Below are positions 17,228 through 25,523 of a stretch of 64,000 bases of DNA, piece by piece. The first letter of the stretch is position 1, and each line of letters opens with the position of its first letter. The notes below the pieces were generated by a model, which did not search any database, was not told the DNA's origin, and saw only the letters and a list, made by a program, of their open reading frames with translations. The stretch spans positions 496,001-560,000 of the forward strand of contig NZ_SJPO01000001.1 in assembly GCF_007859935.1 (NCBI RefSeq), given 5' to 3'. The DNA is from Posidoniimonas polymericola. Lineage in GTDB: Bacteria > Planctomycetota > Planctomycetia > Pirellulales > Lacipirellulaceae. Made by a program: the position numbers and the translations under genes.

Positions 17228-17971
17228 TTAGGTAGAGGGCTTCGTGCCGACGTACAGCGTGGCGACGCCGAACGTCATTGGGTAGAACTTCACGCCGCTC
17301 AGGCCGGCCGACTCCATCCGCTCGACCAGCTGCTCGTACTCGCAAAACTGGCCGACGCTCTGCGGCAGGTACTCGTACGCGGCGCTGTTGTTGCGCGCCA
17401 GCGCCTGGCCGATCCGCGGCAGCACGTTGCGGAAGTACCAGCCGTACATCCCGCGGAGCGGTTGGCGGCGGGGCGTGGTGAACTCGAGCACTGCCACCTT
17501 GCCGCCGGGCTGGCAGACCCGCGTCATCTCGCGGAGCCCCTGGTCCGTGTCCGCGACGTTCCGCAGGCCAAACGCGACGCTGACGATCTGGTACGCGTCG
17601 GATGCGAAAGGCAGGTTTTGCGCGTCGGCCTCGACCCACTCGACGTGGTCGTTGACGCCGAGGGCCTCGCCCTTCTTACGGGCGATGGCGAGCATCTCGG
17701 GGCAGAAGTCCGAACCGGTGACCGGCAGGCGGCCCCCCGCGGCGCGGTCGTAGGCGAGGGCCAGGTCGCCGGTGCCGGTGCAGAGGTCGAGGACCGGCGC
17801 CTCCCCACTTGGGGGGACCAGGCGCACGGTTCGCCGCCGCCAGTAGCGGTCGATGTTGAGCGAGAGCAGGTGGTTGAGCAGGTCGTATCGCGGCGCGATT
17901 TCACCGAACATCCGCCGCACGCGGTCGTTCGACTTGTCCACGCCGTCGCCTGGGGCGACGGCTTCTGTCAT
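17228..17971 (-). CDS. ubiE: Demethylmenaquinone methyltransferase
   Basis: UbiE/MenG carries out the last step of menaquinone synthesis, the SAM-dependent C-methylation of demethylmenaquinone. The 247-residue product has VRRMFGEIAPRYDLLNHLLSLNIDRYWRR, the SAM-binding motif VLDLCTGTGDLAL, motif EADAQNLPF with SVAFGLRNVAD, and the C-terminal MTFGVATLYVGTKP. ATG 17971 gives the normal family start. It is the first gene of the minus-strand run ubiE, ubiX, ubiA and mqnE, with gaps of 111, 147 and 183 bases, so cotranscription is likely but not proven. Confidence 0.95.
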   Translation of the reverse strand: MTEAVAPGDGVDKSNDRVRRMFGEIAPRYDLLNHLLSLNIDRYWRRRTVRLVPPSGEAPVLDLCTGTGDLALAYDRAAGGRLPVTGSDFCPEMLAIARKKGEALGVNDHVEWVEADAQNLPFASDAYQIVSVAFGLRNVADTDQGLREMTRVCQPGGKVAVLEFTTPRRQPLRGMYGWYFRNVLPRIGQALARNNSAAYEYLPQSVGQFCEYEQLVERMESAGLSGVKFYPMTFGVATLYVGTKPST

Positions 17972-18139
17972 TGTGGTCTTTTTCAGGCAAGGGGTTTCCG
18001 GGCACGGGCCGCGGGAATTCGTTATGCTGCTCCAAGTAGACCCGCACAGCGGGCGGTTGTGCAACCGGCGGCGCTCGTCTCTCCGCAGTTTGTCGCCACG
18101 CAGGTTCGCTGGCTTTTCTGCACGGAACGGAACCAATCG

Positions 18140-18910
18140 ATGACGGCGCTCCCCGATCTCTCGGTGCACTACCTGCCGCAGTTTGTCGCCGAGCACGACT
18201 TTGTCGGCGGCACGGTGGTAGTGATCGACCTGCTGCGGGCCTCCACGACGATCTGCCACGCCCTGGCGGCCGGGGCCCGCGAGGTGACCCCGTTTGTCGA
18301 GGTCGACGACCTCCGCCGGGCGGCAGAGGGCCAGGACCGCTGCGGCCTGCTGCTGGGGGGCGAACGCGGCGGCGAGCGGATCGACGGCTTCGACCTGGGG
18401 AACTCTCCGCGGGACTATACGGCCGAGGTCGTGTTCGACAAGCGGATCCTGTTCACCACTAGCAACGGCACCCGGGCGCTGCACCACGCCCGCCTGGCCG
18501 CCAAGGTAGTGGTCGGCTGCCTGGCGAACCTGTCGGCGCTGGTCGAATCGCTCTCGCACGACGTCGACCTGCACCTCTTGTGTGCGGGCACCAACGGGCA
18601 TGTCTCGCGGGAGGACATCCTGGCCGCCGGCGCTATCGCCTACGAGGTGACCAACAACGACCGCCCGGCCCGGCGTCTGAACGACGCCGCCGAGTCGGCC
18701 CGCGGCGAGTGGCAGGAGCTGCTGAACACGGCCCGCTCGGCCGGCCGCAACGCCGACGAGCAGCTAGCGGTCGACCTCCGCGACACGCCGCACGGCAAGA
18801 CGCTGGTGAACCTTGGCTTCGAGTCCGACCTGGCGCTGTGCGCCACGCGTGACTCGGCGGCGGTGGTTCCCTCGTACGATGCGCGGTCGGGGAAGGTCCG
18901 GGCAGTCTGA
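18140..18910 (+). CDS. comB: 2-phosphosulfolactate phosphatase family protein
   Basis: ComB removes phosphate from 2-phosphosulfolactate in coenzyme M synthesis; homologues are common in bacteria that do not make coenzyme M and their substrate there is uncertain. The 256-residue protein has the family motifs VVVIDLLRASTTICHAL, LGGERGGERIDGFDLGNSP, ILFTTSNGTRALHHA, and the LCAGTNGHVSREDILAAG stretch. ATG 18140 follows an AT-richer stretch and begins with the usual family N-terminus. It is divergent from ubiE and convergent with the DUF2617 gene. Confidence 0.88.
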   Translation: MTALPDLSVHYLPQFVAEHDFVGGTVVVIDLLRASTTICHALAAGAREVTPFVEVDDLRRAAEGQDRCGLLLGGERGGERIDGFDLGNSPRDYTAEVVFDKRILFTTSNGTRALHHARLAAKVVVGCLANLSALVESLSHDVDLHLLCAGTNGHVSREDILAAGAIAYEVTNNDRPARRLNDAAESARGEWQELLNTARSAGRNADEQLAVDLRDTPHGKTLVNLGFESDLALCATRDSAAVVPSYDARSGKVRAV

Positions 18911-18974
18911 AGCGTCGCGGCTCCGCCGAGCGTTGCCGTGGTGCTGAGCAAGAACGCGGCGGAGCCGCGGCGCT
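18911..18974. repeat. Inverted repeat between convergent comB and the 19011 gene
   Basis: Arms AGCGTCGCGGCTCCGCCG (18911-18928) and CGGCGGAGCCGCGGCGCT (18957-18974) pair with one mismatch. The left arm is identical to 5901-5918. Its place between two convergent genes suits a bidirectional transcription stop, although there is no T-tract. Confidence 0.6.
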
Positions 18975-19010
18975 AAATGCCAACGCGCCGTTAGAAGATG
19001 CGGCTGCTGA

Positions 19011-19610
19011 CTACGGCAGCTTGAACACCGATTGCGTCTTCACAATGGCGTAGTCGTCGGGGAAGGTGTGCAGCGCCTGGACCAGCATCGAGCGGTCGCG
19101 GGACTGGACATTCACGTAGCTCAGCGCGCCGAGGCCGAACCGGCCGCTGGAGTCGAACTGGTGCAGCATGCCTTCTTTGGCGCCGGCCAGCATGATCTCG
19201 TTTTGGAAGGTGTAGAAGGCCTTGGCGTCGACCGACTCGAGCGAGAAGTTGACGCGGTAGGTCACGCCGCCGCGGCACTCGACCTGGTCGTTCTGCTCGC
19301 CGCGGAGCGAGTGGCACATCAGCCGCCGGCGTTCGGGCAGCAGGTCCTGTGCCGAGGTGGCGATCTCGGTCAGAACCAGGCCGTCGTAGCGCCACTCGAT
19401 CGCGTGGCCGGCGCTGGTGATCGAGAGCTTCGCCTCGTAGCCGCCGCCCGGCTCACTGGCCGAGCCACTGCCGGACCCATCGGCCGGCTTGCTACCTGGT
19501 TTGCCCCGCTTAACCGTGCGGCTCTTGTAGGTCTGGAAGAGTTCGGGGTGCAGAGTCCTCCCGTAAAGTTGGAAGGTGAGCTCTGCAATCTTGGGCCGTG
19601 TTGATAGCAC
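19011..19610 (-). CDS. DUF2617-like protein
   Basis: The 199-residue product begins LSTRPKIAELTFQLYGRTLHPELF and resembles the DUF2617 family, known mostly from planctomycetes and actinobacteria and without a known function. It has no signal peptide or membrane helix. A Gly/Ser-rich linker (about residues 40-58) splits it into a short N-terminal part and a main domain containing HAIEWRYDGLVLTEI, RRLMCHSLRGEQ and VQALHTFPDDYAIVKTQSVF. A good promoter lies 69 bases upstream. The family assignment is from memory of the motif. Confidence 0.72.
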   Translation of the reverse strand: MLSTRPKIAELTFQLYGRTLHPELFQTYKSRTVKRGKPGSKPADGSGSGSASEPGGGYEAKLSITSAGHAIEWRYDGLVLTEIATSAQDLLPERRRLMCHSLRGEQNDQVECRGGVTYRVNFSLESVDAKAFYTFQNEIMLAGAKEGMLHQFDSSGRFGLGALSYVNVQSRDRSMLVQALHTFPDDYAIVKTQSVFKLP

Positions 19611-19678
19611 GAATCCGTCCTCTTCCGCTACACGTCACACGAGGGTTGAGTCGCCGCGACAACCGCGTCGACACCCCA

Positions 19679-19707
19679 ATTATACTCGCGCCATGGAGAG
19701 CGAACAA
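19679..19707 (-). promoter_or_regulatory. Sigma70-type promoter for the 19011 gene
   Basis: On the minus strand TTGTTC (19702-19707) and a perfect TATAAT (19679-19684) are 17 bases apart. This is the best -35/-10 pair in the window and lies 69 bases before the start codon at 19610. Confidence 0.65.
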
Positions 19708-19872
19708 AGGTCGATTATTTATGTTCTTAAACGCGGTTCTTTCCACTTGACACTGCGGCAATCATAGAGCCAGTTGAGCGCTAAGCAAACGCGCCCGGCC
19801 GCCCGATCGGTGGGGTTGCAATCCGCGCCCGATTTGCTCTCGCCGCGTGCGCCGAAACCCGCCTCTCCCAGT

Positions 19873-20634
19873 TCACCAGGCGATCGCGCCGGTGAGGATG
19901 TCGTACACCGCGTGCGCGCCGATCGCAACGCCGAAGCCGCGGTACAGGAAGATGCCCGCGAACAACGCGCCGGCGATCGCGCGGAACAAGAACACCGACA
20001 GGTAGAGCGGCTCGCCATACGCGCCGACGTGGTGCGCCGCCGCGAACAGCAGGCTCGACACCGCCACCGCCAACGCGATCGCCCGCGGCCGCGGCAGCGT
20101 GTACGCGAACATCGCCATCAACGCCGGCAGCAGCAGCAGGCGGAAGAGGGTCTCCTCGTAGATGCCCGCGCCGACGAACTCGATGATCTGCTCAAAGAAC
20201 CGCTGCACCGGGCCGGCGGCCATCGCGATGCGGTGCTTGTCGCCCGGCGCCGCCGTGGAGAGATCCGTCGAAAACGTCATCGACAGCAGCGGCGCGAACG
20301 CCGACCCGAGCCCCCGCAGCGCCAGGCCGATCAGGATCGACTCGCCCACCATGCCGGGCAGCACGCCGCGGGGGGTCTTCCACGGCTGCCGCGACGCGTG
20401 GTGCCACGCCAACAGCACACCGACAATCACTGCCGGCAGCACCAGCCCGCCTCCGAGTCCCAACACGCCGAGCCAGCCCCGCATCCAGACGTCGGCCCCG
20501 TTGCGCGGCGCGTCGGGGAAGGTCCACACGCCGATCTCGTACAGCGCGAGCAGCGGCGCCACGAACAGCAGGCAGACCAGCGGCCGGCGGGTCTCGTTCC
20601 AGTAGCGGCGGAAGGCGGCCGAGTCGAGCTTCAC
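19873..20634 (-). CDS. CPBP-family intramembrane metalloprotease
   Basis: The CPBP (CAAX protease/bacteriocin-processing) family cleaves peptides within the membrane. The 253-residue protein has about six to eight hydrophobic helices and the family motifs: EETLFR (EExxxR) after GAGIYE, the FAAAHHVG helix, and a last helix with GVAIGAHAVYDI. The start is GTG at 20634, chosen because AAGGAG stands 7-8 bases upstream and because starting at the ATG 20736 would run into the preceding gene. It follows the 20661 gene by 26 bases, so the two are probably one operon. The substrate is unknown. Confidence 0.85.
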   Translation of the reverse strand: MKLDSAAFRRYWNETRRPLVCLLFVAPLLALYEIGVWTFPDAPRNGADVWMRGWLGVLGLGGGLVLPAVIVGVLLAWHHASRQPWKTPRGVLPGMVGESILIGLALRGLGSAFAPLLSMTFSTDLSTAAPGDKHRIAMAAGPVQRFFEQIIEFVGAGIYEETLFRLLLLPALMAMFAYTLPRPRAIALAVAVSSLLFAAAHHVGAYGEPLYLSVFLFRAIAGALFAGIFLYRGFGVAIGAHAVYDILTGAIAW

Positions 20635-20660
20635 GGTGGGGCTCCTTGGCTGGTGGAGCG

Positions 20661-21920
20661 TCACCGTTGCAGCGCGGGCGCGTTGGTCGGGTCCTGCGTC
20701 GGCAGCTTCGCGAGCAGCTCCACCGCCCGCGGGCACGCGTACGGCGACCCCACGCCGGGCGTTTGGACCAGCGGTAGTAGGGCGTCGAGTGGCTGGGCGT
20801 GTTCGCCGTCGGCGACCAGCATTGTTTGCCCCTGACGCTGCATCACGCAGTTCTGGTCAAAGCCAGCGGAGGGCGACAGCAGGCCTAGGACGCGGCAGCC
20901 GGCGCCGTCGAGCCGCAGGCGGAACGCCAGCGCGTCGAACGCCAGCGGGGTGTTCGGGTACGCCTGCAGCCGGATGTTTTCCTCGACCGCGGTCAGCATC
21001 GGCCCGGTAAGCACGCACCTTAGCTGGTAGCGGGCGAGGTCGGCGAACGGCCACGCGGCCTCGCCGGCGGCGGCCTCGACGCACAGGTCGAGCCGCTCGA
21101 ACCGGCCCGCCTGCCAGGCGAGGTCAACGCCGTAGAGCCGGGCCGGCACGTGCGTGTGCAGGCCGGACTCGGGGGGGGTGAACGCGGCGAGGTCGACGCC
21201 GTTGAAGCCGCCTTGGAGCTGGCCGTGGTTCGCTTCGAGGTCCAGCGTTAGCTTGCCGGCGAACGTCGCGGCGGGGCCGAGGGCGGCCGGCAGCGGCGTG
21301 AGCCCGGCGAGCCGGCCCCAAGCGAGCGGCGCGGCGCCGGTCTCCAGCGTGAGCCGCGTGGTGGGCGGGTCGAGCTGCCGGTTGCGGACCAGTTGAAACC
21401 GCCGCCCATCGGCGGCCTCCTCGGCAAGGCTCCACACGCGGCGGTCGGCGACTGGTGACTCGGACGTCAGCCGTGCGTCGGCCGCTAGCAGTTGGTTGCC
21501 GCAGCGGACCTCGGCGAATGTGATCGACGCGACGCCTGCCGTGACCCCGCGGAGCGAGTCGCACAGCACCCGCCCGGCGTCGGCCAGCTTGCCGACTTCA
21601 ATTGTCAGCACGCCCGCCACGCCAACGACCCCCTCATCCGTGCCGGCGCACCGCAGCGTGTCGAGCGTGGCAATCAGCGCGCCGGTCTCGGGGTGCAGCA
21701 CCCGCAGGTCGGCGAACCGCCGTTCGCCGGGACGCGGGGTGTAGCACTGGCCGCACTCGACCCGCACGCCGAGCCCGGCGGCGAGGTCCGCTAGCTGCTT
21801 GTGCGAGTAGTCGGGCCGCAGCCGCCAGGCGATAACGCCGGTCACCGCGAAGGTCGGCAACAGGCAAGCCAGCAGAAACAGCGCCCGGCAGAGCCGGCGT
21901 TTGGTCGATTGGTGGAGCAA
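20661..21920 (-). CDS. Membrane-anchored hypothetical protein, 419 aa
   Basis: This gene is not recognised. The product has a basic N-terminus, one membrane helix (about residues 12-32), and a large extracytoplasmic part of mainly beta character with Cys residues at irregular spacing, including CGQCYTP near residue 56. Repeated patterns such as TLDTLRCAG, KLTLDLEANHGQLQGGFNGVDL and LYGVDLAWQAGRFERLDL look faintly like AsmA/translocation-type repeats, but this is not secure. It lies directly upstream of the CPBP protease gene and could be its partner or substrate (inference from position only). Confidence 0.7.
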   Translation of the reverse strand: MLHQSTKRRLCRALFLLACLLPTFAVTGVIAWRLRPDYSHKQLADLAAGLGVRVECGQCYTPRPGERRFADLRVLHPETGALIATLDTLRCAGTDEGVVGVAGVLTIEVGKLADAGRVLCDSLRGVTAGVASITFAEVRCGNQLLAADARLTSESPVADRRVWSLAEEAADGRRFQLVRNRQLDPPTTRLTLETGAAPLAWGRLAGLTPLPAALGPAATFAGKLTLDLEANHGQLQGGFNGVDLAAFTPPESGLHTHVPARLYGVDLAWQAGRFERLDLCVEAAAGEAAWPFADLARYQLRCVLTGPMLTAVEENIRLQAYPNTPLAFDALAFRLRLDGAGCRVLGLLSPSAGFDQNCVMQRQGQTMLVADGEHAQPLDALLPLVQTPGVGSPYACPRAVELLAKLPTQDPTNAPALQR

Positions 21921-22000
21921 AGCAGCAGGGTCGGCGGTCGGAGGCGGGCGATCGAGTCCAAGTTCCTAGGCGCTCTCCCACCGGGCTGCTGGTCGAAAAA

Positions 22001-22177
22001 CGGGGACTAGCTCGGTGCGTCGAGCCGGTTGGATCCCACGCCGGGGGAGCGCAAGCGTCGTGCCTGTCCCCCTTTTTCGACCCCACTTGCAGGCATCGGA
22101 AACGGGGACAGGCACTCGACCGCAGCAGCGTCAGAACGCAGCCAATGCGATCTCGTGCGGTCGAGAGCTAGTCCCCG
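22001..22177. repeat. Nested inverted repeat around GGGGACAGGCAC
   Basis: Outer arms CGGGGACTAGCTC (22001-22013) and GAGCTAGTCCCCG (22165-22177) enclose inner arms GTGCCTGTCCCC (22060-22071) and GGGGACAGGCAC (22104-22115). All arms are perfect complements. The surrounding 21921-22236 gap between the 20661 gene and aroC holds no gene. This looks like two insertions of related palindromes, one inside the other. Confidence 0.7.
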
Positions 22178-22236
22178 ATTCCTGCCCAACCCAGCAGGTT
22201 CGTGCCGACGCCCCTACCTCGGTCGTTGCCGCTCGT

Positions 22237-23376
22237 CTACTGCTCGCGAGCCATCTGGAGGAAGAGGTCGTAGCGGGCCTGCATCTCGCGCAGGCTGTCG
22301 CCTCCAAATTTATCGACCAATGCGACGGCAATCTCGAAGGCAACCACATTCTCGACAATGACGCTAGCAGCGGACACCGCGCAGACGTCGGATCGCTCGT
22401 AACTTGCCTCCTGCGGCTCTTTTGTCTCAAGATTGACGCTGCCGAGCGGCTTCGCAAGGGTGCTGATCGGCTTCTTGGCGGCGCGGATCACCAGCGGCTG
22501 GCCGTTGGTCATGCCCCCCTCGAGCCCACCGGCATTGTTCCGCGGCCGGGTGAAGCCGAGGTTCGGCGTGTCGCGCTGCGCGGGGTCGTACTCGATCGGG
22601 TCGTGCACCTCGGAGCCGGGCAGCCGGGCCGCCTCGAAGCCCAGGCCGATCTCGACCCCCTTGATTGCTTGCACCGCCATCACCGCCTGCGCGAGGCGGC
22701 CGTCGAGCTTGCGGTCCCACTGCGCGTGGGTCCCCAGGCCGAACGGCAGACCCTCGACGCGGACCTCCATGATGCCGCCGAGCGTGTCACCCGCCTTGCG
22801 GGTCTTGTCGATGAGGGTCTTGAAGGCGGCGTCCTGCGCCGGGTTGAGCGAGTAGATGATGCTGCTGTCGCGCAGCTCGCGGAGCTTGTCGATCGGGCCG
22901 GTCACCGGGTCGATCTTCTCGCCGCCGAGTTCGACGACGTAGCCAACCACCTCGATGCCGAACTGCGAGAGCAGCTGCTTTGCCAAACCGCCCGCGGCGA
23001 CGCGGACCGCGGTCTCGCGGGCCGACGAGCGCTCGAGGATCGGCCGGATGCCGCCCAGGTGCTTGATGCTTCCGGTCAGGTCGGCGTGTCCCGGCCGGGG
23101 GCGGGGCAGGTCCTCGAGCCGCTCGAGCTTGTAGTCGCGGTTGGGGACCTCGAGCACGATCGGCGAGCCGAGCGACTCGCCCTTCCAGATGCCGGTGCGG
23201 ACCTGCACCTGGTCGGTCTCGATCCGCTGCCGCCCGCCACGCCCGTAGCCCCCTTGGCGGCGGCGGAGCTCGTTGTTGATCGGCTCGGGGTCGATCTTCA
23301 CCCCAGCGGGGAAGCCATCGACTAGCGCAATGAGCGTCTGCCCGTGGGATTCGCCGGCGGTCCAGTAGCGTAGCAT
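22237..23376 (-). CDS. aroC: Chorismate synthase
   Basis: AroC converts EPSP to chorismate, the last common step to aromatic amino acids, using reduced FMN. The 379-residue protein has the family motifs AGESHGQTLIALVDGFPAG (near residue 7), RRRQGGYGRGGRQRIE, RPRPGHADLTGSIKH, SSARETAVRVAAGGLAK, FTRPRNNAGGLEGGMTNGQP, and the C-terminal RSDVCAVSAASVIVENVVAFEIA. ATG 23376 is chosen over an in-frame ATG at 23418 because the family starts right at this point. The trp genes it feeds are 20 kb away in this window. Confidence 0.97.
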   Translation of the reverse strand: MLRYWTAGESHGQTLIALVDGFPAGVKIDPEPINNELRRRQGGYGRGGRQRIETDQVQVRTGIWKGESLGSPIVLEVPNRDYKLERLEDLPRPRPGHADLTGSIKHLGGIRPILERSSARETAVRVAAGGLAKQLLSQFGIEVVGYVVELGGEKIDPVTGPIDKLRELRDSSIIYSLNPAQDAAFKTLIDKTRKAGDTLGGIMEVRVEGLPFGLGTHAQWDRKLDGRLAQAVMAVQAIKGVEIGLGFEAARLPGSEVHDPIEYDPAQRDTPNLGFTRPRNNAGGLEGGMTNGQPLVIRAAKKPISTLAKPLGSVNLETKEPQEASYERSDVCAVSAASVIVENVVAFEIAVALVDKFGGDSLREMQARYDLFLQMAREQ

Positions 23377-23507
23377 TGCAGGGTAGGGGAGCGGGTTCAG
23401 CGGGTTGGTGAGAAACATTCAGTTTACTTAGCGGGGCCGGTTTCGACTATCGGGAGCGGTTTTTGCCTGTTTTTTCAGCGGTCTGTCCCGTTGACGCCGC
23501 ATGCCCA

Positions 23508-23532
23508 GTAGCCGATGGATTACATCCATCGG
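23508..23532 (+). repeat. REP-like palindrome left of RAYT 1
   Basis: A GTAG foot (23508-23511) is followed by a perfect hairpin CCGATGGAT-tac-ATCCATCGG (23512-23532). A partner in opposite orientation stands on the other side of the transposase gene (24183-24207). Confidence 0.8.
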
Positions 23533-23617
23533 AGGCCCCGGGTAAGACTCGCAGGCTATAGTGTCGTTTTCGGTGCTTATCCGCAGGATGCAATCTGGCC
23601 CCTCCGGAGAAGCGTGC

Positions 23618-24100
23618 GTGCCCTGCTATTTGTTCACTTACCACGCTTACGGCTCGTGGATGCCAGACCGCGAAGACGGGTACGTTCGCCGCCGGCGAGG
23701 AGTCCTGCCGCCGGATCTCGGCATGGCGGACCAATATCGGACGAACGCCAGCGAAGACGCGGCAGACTTCTACGCTCCTGAGCAACGCACAATTATCGAG
23801 GCCGTGCTTGACGCGGCGCCGTTCATTCAAGTTGAGGTTCATTCGATCGCGACAGAGGCGACGCATTTTCATGTGCTTGCAAGCTGGAGATCTGAGCGGG
23901 ATCGCATCGGTGTTTCGAATAGCCTGCGCGGCCGAGTCCGGCGTGAACTGAGATTGCATTTTTCGGCGCGTCGTTGGCTTGCCCGAGACGCTTCGCGCCG
24001 CCAGGTGAAAGATCGGCAACACTTTGAGTACTTAGTGCAAACCTACCTTCCTAGACACCGGGGCCTGAAGTGGGACCGAAAACTTGGAATCTACGAGTAG
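23618..24100 (+). CDS. RAYT-like Y1 (HUH) transposase 1
   Basis: REP-associated tyrosine transposases are IS200-like single-strand DNA enzymes that act on REP hairpins. The 160-residue product starts PCYLFTYHAYGSWMPDREDGY, has the HUH motif as HFH in ATEATHFHVLASW, and a C-terminal block SRRQVKDRQHFEYLVQTYLPRHRGLKW in which the Tyr of QTYLP is the likely nucleophile. GTG 23618 is chosen by alignment with the second copy (start 26216). It is flanked on both sides by inverted palindromes. About 50% of residues match the second copy in the shared blocks, so the two are old relatives, not a recent duplication. Confidence 0.82.
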   Translation: MPCYLFTYHAYGSWMPDREDGYVRRRRGVLPPDLGMADQYRTNASEDAADFYAPEQRTIIEAVLDAAPFIQVEVHSIATEATHFHVLASWRSERDRIGVSNSLRGRVRRELRLHFSARRWLARDASRRQVKDRQHFEYLVQTYLPRHRGLKWDRKLGIYE

Positions 24101-24182
24101 CTGGTGTCAGCATGCAATACACGGCGGCGATTAAGTATTCTGAAGTGGAGTTGTTCAGCATAGAAACCGACCTGGTGATTCT

Positions 24183-24207
24183 CCGACGGATGTAATCCGT
24201 CGGCTAT
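24183..24207 (-). repeat. REP-like palindrome right of RAYT 1
   Basis: Read on the minus strand: foot ATAG (24204-24207), then hairpin CCGACGGATTACATCCGTCGG (24183-24203 on the plus strand as its complement). It differs from the left copy by one T-to-C and the matching A-to-G, so stem pairing is retained. Confidence 0.8.
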
Positions 24208-24224
24208 TGTGGTGATCTGTAGCG

Positions 24225-24785
24225 ATGGAAGCCGAACAACCCTTCAACCCTTACGCGTCGCCAACGGCCGAAGAAGCCCCCAGCGAGGTCGAGCAGCTGA
24301 AGGACAAGCGGCTGATCATCTTGCCTCCTGTGTGCGAGCTGCCGCGGCGGTGCGTATTCTGCAACCAGCCCGCCACCAAGTCGCACCGGCTGCGGTACCG
24401 CTGGTGGCTCTACTTCTGGGGCGTGTTCAGCATCTCGATCAAGTGGTACGCCTGTGAGTTGCATGATGTCCAGGTGCGGCGTCAGCAGCGTTCGTGGTGG
24501 AATTGGTTGGTCTGGTTCGCGGGCTTCATCGTGGTCGCGAATGGGATCGACTATCTGCCAGCGGGCGTTAGTGGTTTTCTAGGCGCCTATGGGTTCGGTG
24601 TGGCGATCGCGCTCGTTCTGGTGGCACACTACTGGTCGCGACGCAGAGAACACGAAGTGCTCACCCTCCCGACGGTCGACCGCGCGGAACCCGACGCGGT
24701 CGCCTTTAAGCACGCCGGCCGACCGTTCCTTGACAGCCTGGCCGACGGGGCCGAGGGGTACCTGGTGGTCGATAAAATCCCATAG
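24225..24785 (+). CDS. NPYASP zinc-ribbon-like membrane protein, paralogue 1
   Basis: This is the first of three tandem paralogues of a family not recognised. In the 186-residue product the order is: NPYASPTAEE lead (residues 8-17), a cytoplasmic module with Cys43-x2-Cys46 in ELPRRCVFCNQPA and Cys77-x2-His80 in WYACELHD, two membrane helices (about 92-108 and 115-137), and a short C-terminal tail with HAGRPFLDSLADGAEGYLVV. The CX2C-X30-CX2H arrangement could hold a zinc ion. Its stop is 9 bases before paralogue 2. The start ATG 24225 lies just after the REP of RAYT 1. Confidence 0.85.
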   Translation: MEAEQPFNPYASPTAEEAPSEVEQLKDKRLIILPPVCELPRRCVFCNQPATKSHRLRYRWWLYFWGVFSISIKWYACELHDVQVRRQQRSWWNWLVWFAGFIVVANGIDYLPAGVSGFLGAYGFGVAIALVLVAHYWSRRREHEVLTLPTVDRAEPDAVAFKHAGRPFLDSLADGAEGYLVVDKIP

Positions 24786-24794
24786 GTCTTGGCG

Positions 24795-25358
24795 ATGAAC
24801 GAAAACCCGTACGCGTCGCCAACGGCCGAGGAGCAGCCCGACGTTCTGCCCTCCAAGGACATCAAGGACGACCGGCTGCTGGTGACCCCGCCCATGTGCT
24901 CGCTGCCGCCGCGGTGTGTGTACTGCAACGCCGCCGCGGGGGACTCTCGCCCGACTGCCGGGTACTGGTGGTTCTCTTGGTCCGGACTCCGACGCGCCAA
25001 GGTGCAGTGGTTCACTTGCCAGGCCCACAAGCGTCAGCTCAATCGGCAGGCATGGCCGGGCCTTGCGATTGGTATTGCCTACCCTGCAATCTTCCTCGCG
25101 TCCGCGCTGCACGACTACATTCTTGGTGAGGAAGATTGGTTGGAACGCGTGCCGAAGGTTTTCATGCCCGTCTTCATCTTGACGATGGTGATTGCCTCAC
25201 TGCTATCCCTCTGGCTGACGAAAGGTTATCTGAAGCTCCCGAAGGTGGTCCGCGTGAAAAACGGCTCCGCCTACCTCAAACACGCCGGCCGGCCGTTCCT
25301 CGACAGCCTGACCGACGGCGCCGAGGGGTTCCGGGTTGTGCATAAGTTGCCGTCGTAG
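24795..25358 (+). CDS. NPYASP zinc-ribbon-like membrane protein, paralogue 2
   Basis: The 187-residue product has the same plan as paralogue 1: NPYASPTAEE at residues 4-13, Cys41-x2-Cys44, Cys75-x2-His78 with identical 30-residue spacing, two membrane helices (about 89-107 and 123-142), and the tail HAGRPFLDSLTDGAEGFRVV, which is nearly identical to that of paralogue 1. Between these blocks the two sequences differ strongly. ATG 24795 starts right at MNENPYASP; an in-frame TTG two codons upstream is not needed. It is closely spaced behind paralogue 1 and so likely cotranslated. No function is known. Confidence 0.85.
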   Translation: MNENPYASPTAEEQPDVLPSKDIKDDRLLVTPPMCSLPPRCVYCNAAAGDSRPTAGYWWFSWSGLRRAKVQWFTCQAHKRQLNRQAWPGLAIGIAYPAIFLASALHDYILGEEDWLERVPKVFMPVFILTMVIASLLSLWLTKGYLKLPKVVRVKNGSAYLKHAGRPFLDSLTDGAEGFRVVHKLPS

Positions 25359-25393
25359 TTGCTCGCCATCGCGATGCGCGCCGCGTTTGACTC

Positions 25394-25472
25394 GTAGCCC
25401 CCGGCTCTGCCGGGGGACGACTTACTAGGCTGGCCTGCCTATCATGCGATCCCCGGCAGAGCCGGGGGCTAC
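25394..25472. repeat. REP-like palindrome pair between paralogues 2 and 3
   Basis: The arm at 25394-25415 (foot GTAG, then CCCCCGGCTCTGCCGGGG) is a perfect 22-base complement of the arm at 25451-25472. Each arm is also a small hairpin by itself. The right arm is repeated exactly at 36465-36486. Confidence 0.85.
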
Positions 25473-25523
25473 GGGCGTATACTGGGATCGAATGATTCTC
25501 TTGTTCGCTGCTGAGTTGAGATT

